This document shows positions 5,873-10,609 of a stretch of 10,609 nt of DNA, piece after piece. Source of the DNA: Chroococcidiopsidaceae cyanobacterium CP_BM_RX_35 (GTDB lineage: Bacteria > Cyanobacteriota > Cyanobacteriia > Cyanobacteriales > Chroococcidiopsidaceae). The translations under genes and the position numbers were made by a program. The stretch covers positions 1-10,609 of the forward strand of contig JAFAVL010000785.1 of the NCBI GenBank assembly GCA_019242465.1. The letters run 5' to 3'. Every line of letters starts with the position of its first letter. The first letter of the stretch is position 1. Under the pieces are notes generated by a model. It ran no database searches. It saw only the letters and a program-made list of their open reading frames with translations, and was not told the origin of the DNA.

Positions 5873-6847
5873 ATGGATATCAAAAACGGCTTTGTAGGCG
5901 CGGTTGGCAACACGCCACTGATTCGGTTAAACAGCTTTAGTGAAGAGACTGGGTGCGAAATTCTTGGAAAGGCTGAATTTCTCAACCCAGGTGGCTCAGT
6001 TAAAGACCGAGCAGCACTTTACATTATTCAAGAAGCAGAACAAAAAGGCTTGCTCAAACCAGGCGGCACAGTGGTGGAGGGAACAGCTGGTAATACTGGC
6101 ATTGGTCTGGCTCATATTTGCAATGCCAAAGGCTACAAGTGCCTGATTGTGATTCCTGAAACTCAGTCCCAAGAAAAAATGGATGCTTTGAGAACTCTGG
6201 GAGCTGAGGTGCGTCCAGTTCCAGCAGTGCCATACAAAGACCCTAATAACTATGTCAGGCTCTCCGGCAGGCTGGCGCAAGAAATGGAAAATGCGATTTG
6301 GGCAAATCAGTTTGATAACTTGGCAAATCGGCAAGCACACTATGAAACGACTGGCAAAGAAATCTGGGAACAGACAGACGGCAAGGTTGATGCATGGATA
6401 ACATCTACAGGGACTGGTGGCACCCTTGCTGGTGTAGCGATGTACCTTAAAGAAAAAAATTCTGCGGTTAAGACGGTTTTGGCTGATCCCATGGGTAGCG
6501 CACTCTATAGTTATATTAAGACAGGTGAAACCAAGTCAGAAGGCAACTCGATTACAGAAGGCATTGGCAATAGTCGGGTAACAGCAAATATGGAGGGTGC
6601 CCCCATTGATGACGCGATTCGGATTGATGACCATGAGTGCGTGCAGGTGGTCTACCGACTATTGAGAGAGGAAGGTCTGTTTTTGGGCGGCTCATCAGGT
6701 ATTAATGTGGCAGCAGCCGTGGAGCTGGCTAAGCAGATGGGACCAGGTCATACGATCGTAACTATTCTTTGTGATAGCGGTGCTCGGTATCAGTCGCGCC
6801 TATTCAATCAGGAATGGTTGCAAGCGAAAGGGCTATTGCCGGATTAG
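5873..6847 (+). CDS. Cysteine synthase, PLP-dependent (O-acetylserine sulfhydrylase family)
   Basis: It converts O-acetylserine and sulfide to cysteine and acetate in the cytosol, using pyridoxal phosphate. The 324-residue protein is a complete fold-type II enzyme. Lys44 in GGSVKDRAA forms the PLP Schiff base, TAGNTG (71-76) is the substrate-binding loop, STGTGGT (178-184) binds the cofactor phosphate, GGSSGIN (272-278) and CDSGARYQS (300-308) complete the active site. The loop reads TAGNTG rather than the TSGNTG of classical CysK, and [18 protein letters not shown] (144-161) is strongly conserved-looking. Both recall the fungal mitochondrial-type branch, so substrate preference may differ from that of classical CysK. 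I therefore leave the symbol open. The start is supported by GAAGG at 5859-5863. The next gene's Shine-Dalgarno overlaps its stop codon, so the two are almost certainly co-transcribed. Confidence 0.92.
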   Translation: MDIKNGFVGAVGNTPLIRLNSFSEETGCEILGKAEFLNPGGSVKDRAALYIIQEAEQKGLLKPGGTVVEGTAGNTGIGLAHICNAKGYKCLIVIPETQSQEKMDALRTLGAEVRPVPAVPYKDPNNYVRLSGRLAQEMENAIWANQFDNLANRQAHYETTGKEIWEQTDGKVDAWITSTGTGGTLAGVAMYLKEKNSAVKTVLADPMGSALYSYIKTGETKSEGNSITEGIGNSRVTANMEGAPIDDAIRIDDHECVQVVYRLLREEGLFLGGSSGINVAAAVELAKQMGPGHTIVTILCDSGARYQSRLFNQEWLQAKGLLPD

Positions 6848-6859
6848 AGGAGATTTCTC

Positions 6860-7519
6860 ATGCAGCGAGTTCTGGAACCAGAAGTGATGGACACGTCGCC
6901 AGAGGCAATCGAGTACGATGCGATGGATTTCACAGAAGTGAATACTGCCTTTGCTTGCCGTGCCATCGAGTTAGGAGCGCAATCTGCATGTATCGTGCTT
7001 GATGCTGGTACAGGTACAGCTAGAATTCCGATTTTAATTTGCCAGCAGTCTCCCCAGTGGCAGATTGTTGGCATCGACTTAGCGCAGCACATGTTGTGTA
7101 TTGGCTCAAAGAATGTCGAGCAAGCTAGCTTGCAAAAACAGATCCATCTGGAGCTAGTTGATTCTAAGCAACTTCCTTATCAGCAAGGAGAGTTTGACAT
7201 GGTGATCTCGAATAGTCTGGTTCACCATTTGCCAGAGCCGTTACCATTTCTTTTAGAAATCAAGCGTGTGCTAAAGCCTAACGGCGCTATCTTAATTCGC
7301 GATCTGATTCGACCTGCTGATGAAGCAAGCGTAGATAAGATGGTGAAAAGTATCGGTCCAGGGTACTCTGAACACCAGCAGCAGTTATTCCGAGATTCTC
7401 TTCGCGCAGCCTTCACCCTTGACGAAGTGAAGGAACTCATCCACAAGTCCGGCTTGAATGGTTTGCAGGTTTATCAGTCGTCCGATCGCCATTGGACGGT
7501 GGAAAGGAAATATGGCTGA
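6860..7519 (+). CDS. Class I SAM-dependent methyltransferase, substrate unknown
   Basis: This 219-residue cytosolic protein has a Rossmann methyltransferase core. Motif I is VLDAGTGTARIP (47-58), the acidic residue ending strand 2 is Asp73 in IVGIDLAQHML, Asp101 in LVDSKQLPY is the expected adenine-contacting position, and the motif IV/V region reads MVISNSLVHHLPEP (114-127) followed by IKRVLKPNGAILIRDLIRP (134-152). The pattern fits the Methyltransf_11/25 type that acts on small molecules, but nothing identifies the substrate. It starts 12 nt after the cysteine synthase stop. Its GAGGAG (6847-6852) begins on the last base of that stop codon, indicating co-expression. Its own stop overlaps the start of the broken downstream gene by 8 nt. 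A role with sulfur amino acids or SAM is tempting from context only. Confidence 0.88.
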   Translation: MQRVLEPEVMDTSPEAIEYDAMDFTEVNTAFACRAIELGAQSACIVLDAGTGTARIPILICQQSPQWQIVGIDLAQHMLCIGSKNVEQASLQKQIHLELVDSKQLPYQQGEFDMVISNSLVHHLPEPLPFLLEIKRVLKPNGAILIRDLIRPADEASVDKMVKSIGPGYSEHQQQLFRDSLRAAFTLDEVKELIHKSGLNGLQVYQSSDRHWTVERKYG

Positions 7520-7946
7520 CTCCAATCAACATTTTGTAGAATTAGTGACAAACCTGATGGTCGTGAGTAGCTAGTTCTGACGGTTTCACCAATACTACAA
7601 TAATCCGCTCCGCCCTCCGTTTGCTTGGCTGGAACTTTCGCTAACCATCGGTGCCTTCCTAATGACCACAGGAGTTCTGATTCGGCAAGACCGCCAGGAA
7701 AGGCAAGCTGAGCAGCGGGCACAGCTCAGCTTGCAACTGCACCTGCTGTCGGAGCAAAAAATTGCCAAACTTATTACCTTAGTTGAGGAACTGCGCAGCG
7801 ACCTTCCCAATGTGAGAGACCGACACGACCCCGAAGTGGAGGCAATGAAGCAAGCTGTTGACCCACATGCAGTACTGGATGCATTGGAAGAGACACTAGC
7901 AGCAGAACTGGCAGAACTCCAGAACCAGGAAGCATCTAACCAATAG
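7512..7946 (+). pseudogene. DUF1003-like membrane protein gene broken by two in-frame stops
   Basis: Translated from the ATG at 7512, the frame gives MADSNQHFVELVTNLMVVSS, then TAG (7572-7574), Phe, TGA (7578-7580), then an open frame of 121 codons to a TAG at 7944. There is no frameshift: both sides are in one phase. The downstream part (PPFAWLELSLTIGAFLMTTG, a membrane helix, then VLIRQDRQERQ, LLSEQKIAKLI, LPNVRDRHDPE) resembles the C-terminal half of cyanobacterial DUF1003 proteins. The ATG overlaps the methyltransferase stop by 8 nt and has GGAAAGGA just upstream, a normal coupled start. Restoring Trp at both stops would read VSSWFWRF, a plausible helix end. An alternative is a shorter live protein starting at the ATG at 7662 (94 residues). 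I favour a nonsense-disrupted gene; sequencing error is also possible. Confidence 0.6.
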
Positions 7947-8019
7947 CATCGGACTCAAGAGAGCTTACTTGTTAAGCAGCTCCCTGAAATCCTAACTAAG
8001 CAATTCAAGAGCTGCACTG

Positions 8020-8400
8020 TTAGTCGCTTCCAGTTATCGTCTCTTTGAGCTGTTCGCCCGCCTGCTTTGTCCCTGGATCAATTGGTTCATCAAGATTCAG
8101 CTTTTCTCGAACATTATCAACTATATTGTTGCCTGCATCTTGAGTGCTTCCCGCCGTCCGATTTTTTACCTGTATACCCTCTTTAGCTAAAAGCCTAGCT
8201 GACTTTTCAGCATCTTCTTTGATTCTTTCAGCCTTAGTCTCAACAGTTGCAACTTTGCCCCAAGCTTCTTGAGCTTGTGCTTGCAGTGGATTACCTTGTA
8301 AGTCAAAGGCAGTGCCTATGAAAACTGTCAAACTTACGAAGAAAACAGTTACGATCTGGCGCAGCCGAATACTTTGTAACCAAGAAATGACTCGATTCAT
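8020..8400 (-). CDS. Small exported charged protein of unknown function
   Basis: This 126-residue protein has an N-terminal signal: a positive n-region (MNRVISWLQSIRLRQ), a hydrophobic core (about 16-31) and a likely signal-peptidase site after AQA (41-43). The mature part is about 80 residues, highly charged and probably helical (VETKAERIKEDAEKSARLLAKEG), with no cysteine and no catalytic motif. The N-terminus resembles that of small cyanobacterial lipoproteins (the DUF6658-like or 'low temperature-induced' type as I recall), but no lipobox cysteine is present here; FIGTAFD stands where one would be expected. The location would be the periplasm, thylakoid lumen or membrane-anchored. GAGGG at 8406-8410 is a suitable ribosome-binding site. 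It lies 167 nt downstream of livF on the same strand and converges with the broken DUF1003-like gene. Confidence 0.7.
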   Translation of the reverse strand: MNRVISWLQSIRLRQIVTVFFVSLTVFIGTAFDLQGNPLQAQAQEAWGKVATVETKAERIKEDAEKSARLLAKEGIQVKNRTAGSTQDAGNNIVDNVREKLNLDEPIDPGTKQAGEQLKETITGSD

Positions 8401-8531
8401 TGAAACCCTCGATTGTATCGAATGTTACATAGTTAAGTGTTGAATTTTTATTGAATCTGTACATCAGTCTGGCGATATAAAATATTTGTTTTTAGAGGGG
8501 AAGATCAGGTATCGTACTCCGATGAAAGGAT

Positions 8532-8543
8532 TCTTGATCAAGA
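8532..8543. other. 12-nt perfect palindrome TCTTGATCAAGA
   Basis: This uninterrupted palindrome lies 25 nt past the livF stop, upstream of the small exported protein gene. It is embedded in a GATTCTT-N6-GATTCTT direct repeat (8529-8548). It could be a regulator site or chance. Confidence 0.35.
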
Positions 8544-8567
8544 TTCTTCTTTGTCTATTTCACACTT

Positions 8568-9275
8568 TCATATCTCACCCAAGTAGGCTTTGCGTACCAT
8601 TTCATTGGATTGCAAGGCAGTGGCTGTGCCTGCAAGCACAATTTGTCCTGTTTGCAGCACATAGCCGCGGTGGGCAACTGTCAAAGCCATCCGCGCATTT
8701 TGCTCTACCAATAAAATGGTTGTTCCTTGAGTGTTGATATCACGAATGATCGAAAAAATTTGGGTCACTAGCATCGGAGCTAAACCCATACTCGGCTCGT
8801 CTAATAATAGTAAGCGAGGTCGCGCCATCATTGCTCGACCAATCGCCAGCATTTGTTGTTCGCCGCCGCTGAGAGTTCCCCCTTTTTGATTGATTCGTTC
8901 TCTAAGACGGGGGAAAAGATTTAAGATTCGCTCTGTATCTGATTTGATGCCAAGCGAGTCGCGGCGGGAAAAAGCCCCCATTTCCAGGTTCTCTCGCACC
9001 GTCATACGAGGGAAAATTAGACGACCTTCAGGGCTTTGGGAAATACCTAAGCGGACAATTGCTTCTGTAGACAACGAATCTACAGGTTTCCCTTCATAGA
9101 GAATAGCACCTTGGCGCGGTCGCAGTAGCCCTTGGATAGTGCGGAGGGTTGTGGTTTTACCTGCACCGTTACTACCAATTAAGGTCACAATCTCGCCCTG
9201 CCCAACTAAGAGCGAAACTCCTTTGAGGGCATGAATATTCCCGTAATAGGTATGAACCTCTTTGACTTCAAGCAT
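8568..9275 (-). CDS. livF: Branched-chain/neutral amino acid ABC transporter ATPase LivF
   Basis: This is the second ATP-binding subunit of a HAAT-family amino acid importer, acting on the cytosolic face of the plasma membrane as a partner of LivG. The 235-residue protein has Walker A GSNGAGKTT (34-42), Q-loop Gln80 in ISQSPEGR, signature LSGGEQQ (135-141), Walker B RLLLLDEP (154-161) and LVEQN (189-193), where LivF proteins carry Gln in place of the switch His. The SPEGRLIFPRMTVRENLEMGA segment is diagnostic of LivF. The start at 9275 (MLEVKEVHTYYG) was chosen because it matches the family N-terminus and has AGGA 8 nt upstream; the frame stays open 26 codons further but that part is livG coding sequence. 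It overlaps the livG stop by 8 nt (ATGCTTGA), implying translational coupling. In cyanobacteria this subunit may be called NatE. Confidence 0.92.
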   Translation of the reverse strand: MLEVKEVHTYYGNIHALKGVSLLVGQGEIVTLIGSNGAGKTTTLRTIQGLLRPRQGAILYEGKPVDSLSTEAIVRLGISQSPEGRLIFPRMTVRENLEMGAFSRRDSLGIKSDTERILNLFPRLRERINQKGGTLSGGEQQMLAIGRAMMARPRLLLLDEPSMGLAPMLVTQIFSIIRDINTQGTTILLVEQNARMALTVAHRGYVLQTGQIVLAGTATALQSNEMVRKAYLGEI

Positions 9276-10134
9276 AATCTGAGTCCTGTAGGGGCAGTGC
9301 TTCTGTACCCGCCATGATTCCTGCATTACGAGCAACTGCTTCTGAGCCACCATGAACTAGCTCTTCTGCATCTTCTTTGCCCAGATATGCTTCAATCACA
9401 CGTGGGTTAGCACGCACTTCTGCGGGGGTGCCCTCGGCTATTTTAGACCCATACTCCATGACACTCACCCGATCGGAGATTCCCATGACTACCTTCATAT
9501 CGTGTTCGATCAGTAAGATAGTCAACTGGAGTTCATCACGGATGCGGTGAATAAAGCGAGTAAGTTCAGCTGTTTCGTTAGGGTTCATGCCAGCAGTTGG
9601 CTCATCCAGCAGCAAGAGCTTAGGTTCGCATGCTAAAGCTCGTGCAATCTCTAGCCGTCGCTGATCTCCATAAGAGAGATTCTTTGCCCACTCCTGAGCT
9701 TTTGAGGCACCTAAACCTACGAAATTCAGCAGCGAGAGCGCTTTTTGTTCAGCTTGCCGCTCTTCTCGATACACAGCAGGGGGACGGAGTAAAGTTCCAA
9801 TTAAACCAGTCTTGAGTCGGCTATGCCTGCCTACCAAGACATTTTCCAACACACTCATATTGCTGAACAGGCGGATATTCTGGAAAGTCCGAGCAATACC
9901 CAATGAAGTGAACCGATCGGGTGTTACTCCAGTAATCTCTCTACCCTCAAGCATCAAACGTCCAGAAGTGGGGACATAGATGCCCGTGAGCATATTAAAG
10001 AATGTGGTCTTGCCCGCACCGTTAGGACCAATCAAGCTGGAGATCGTGCCTTGTTCAATTGCAAAGTTGACCTGTTTAACTGCTGTCAGACCACCGAATC
10101 GCATAGTCAGTTGGCGTGCTTCCAACAGTGGCAT
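9268..10134 (-). CDS. livG: Branched-chain/neutral amino acid ABC transporter ATPase LivG
   Basis: This is the first ATP-binding subunit of the importer. Over 288 residues it shows Walker A GPNGAGKTT (36-44), Q-loop Gln85 in ARTFQNIRLF, the LivG-type signature LSYGDQRR (153-160), Walker B LLLLDEP (173-179), D-loop TAGMNP and switch His211 in LLIEHDM. The catalytic part is standard and ends around AYLGKE (249-254). About 33 further residues (AEELVHGGSEAVARNAG and on to DSDYA) form a tail beyond the usual length of about 255, and its last codons overlap the livF start. The ATG at 10134 shares one base with the livM stop (TAATG) and has a strong AAGGAG six nt upstream at 10141-10146. The cyanobacterial equivalent is NatA of the N-I system; substrate range cannot be decided here. 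Confidence 0.92.
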   Translation of the reverse strand: MPLLEARQLTMRFGGLTAVKQVNFAIEQGTISSLIGPNGAGKTTFFNMLTGIYVPTSGRLMLEGREITGVTPDRFTSLGIARTFQNIRLFSNMSVLENVLVGRHSRLKTGLIGTLLRPPAVYREERQAEQKALSLLNFVGLGASKAQEWAKNLSYGDQRRLEIARALACEPKLLLLDEPTAGMNPNETAELTRFIHRIRDELQLTILLIEHDMKVVMGISDRVSVMEYGSKIAEGTPAEVRANPRVIEAYLGKEDAEELVHGGSEAVARNAGIMAGTEALPLQDSDYA

Positions 10135-10609
10135 TACTGACTCCTTATATCTGCTAAAGACTCATTACTCACCCCATCACCCTGTAGTTCGGCTTGACGT
10201 TCCGCACTAGGTATTAACCCTTCAGGGCGGAGAATCATCATTAACACTAAAGTCAGTCCAAACAGAAACAGGCGCATTTGGATGGGATCGACACTAGTTG
10301 CGAGAAAATCCCTCAACGCTGGATTGCCAATGTTGGGTAAGACAGATGTATTTAGCAGACTCTTCAGAACTTGCGCCAGCTGAGGGAGATAGAGTCGATC
10401 CGCCGCCATGATGATAATACAGCCTAAGAGTACTCCAGGGATATTGCCCAGTCCACCCAAAATCACCATGCACAAGATAATGACTGAGACTGAAAAATCA
10501 AATACACTAGGGAAAATAGCGCTAATGTAAGAGCCGTAAAACGCGCCAGCAAACCCTGAGAAAGTCGCACCCATGGCAAACGCCAACAACTTGGTCTGAA
10601 CCAAGTTAA
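10134..10609 (-). CDS. livM: ABC transporter permease LivM, C-terminal part (runs off right edge)
   Basis: This is a membrane-spanning permease of the same importer. The frame is open through the right edge, so the 157 or so visible codons are the C-terminal part of a protein normally above 300 residues. Recognisable LivM pieces are VQTKLLAFAMGATFSGFAGA near the edge, the EAA-like loop CMVILGGLGNIPGVLLGC, and the terminal ILRPEGLIPSAER, with about three or four hydrophobic segments between them. The TTG at 10604 is internal and is not taken as a start. The TAA stop overlaps the livG ATG by one base. A short hydrophilic tail follows RPEGL. The LivH permease and the substrate-binding protein are not in the window and may lie beyond the right edge or elsewhere. 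Confidence 0.9.
   Translation of the reverse strand, partial: NLVQTKLLAFAMGATFSGFAGAFYGSYISAIFPSVFDFSVSVIILCMVILGGLGNIPGVLLGCIIIMAADRLYLPQLAQVLKSLLNTSVLPNIGNPALRDFLATSVDPIQMRLFLFGLTLVLMMILRPEGLIPSAERQAELQGDGVSNESLADIRSQ

Noticed and set aside
8568..10609. Urea transporter (UrtCDE) assignment
   Set aside because: The ATPase motifs (SPEGRLIFPRMTVRENLEMGA, LSYGDQRR) and the short LivF N-terminus fit LivF/LivG better, and there are no urea-related neighbours.

Overview
The window reads as cyanobacterial chromosome. The evidence is an intact CP12 gene (Calvin-cycle regulator), two short genes resembling protein families I associate with cyanobacteria (DUF3177-like and DUF7734-like), cyanobacterial-style GlmM and 1-Cys peroxiredoxin genes, one HIP1 octamer (GCGATCGC), and CCCCTGC-type heptanucleotide runs of the kind common in filamentous and other large-genome cyanobacteria. 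The species cannot be fixed from the sequence. There are no rRNA or tRNA genes, CRISPR arrays or transposases.

Layout, left to right. (1) 1-908, minus strand: the N-terminal 302 codons of a FIST-domain sensory protein that runs off the left edge. (2) 909-1398: a divergent, repeat-bearing intergenic region with an 18-nt inverted G-rich/C-rich pair enclosing two near-identical 20-nt direct repeats. (3) 1399-2767, plus strand: CP12, a five-helix membrane protein (DUF3177-like) and a 99-residue DUF7734-like protein, separated by hairpin-rich spacers. (4) 3179-4687: glmM, whose leader carries three complementary segments that could form mutually exclusive hairpins, one of which covers the Shine-Dalgarno sequence. 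(5) 5026-5664: a 1-Cys peroxiredoxin followed by a good hairpin terminator. (6) 5873-7946: cysteine synthase, a class I methyltransferase 12 nt downstream, and a DUF1003-like gene whose start overlaps the methyltransferase stop but which is broken by two in-frame stops. (7) 8020-8400, minus strand: a small exported charged protein. (8) 8568-10609, minus strand: livM (partial)-livG-livF, with 1-nt and 8-nt overlaps, encoding part of a branched-chain or neutral amino acid ABC importer.

Most of the content is ordinary housekeeping: carbon-flux control (CP12), amino-sugar supply for peptidoglycan (GlmM), peroxide defence, cysteine synthesis and amino acid uptake. I do not see a convincing new multi-gene system. 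The best leads are the possible structural switch in the glmM leader, the doubly interrupted DUF1003-like gene in which both stops look like former Trp codons, the fold-back repeat cluster upstream of CP12, and the tight pairing of cysteine synthase with an uncharacterised methyltransferase.
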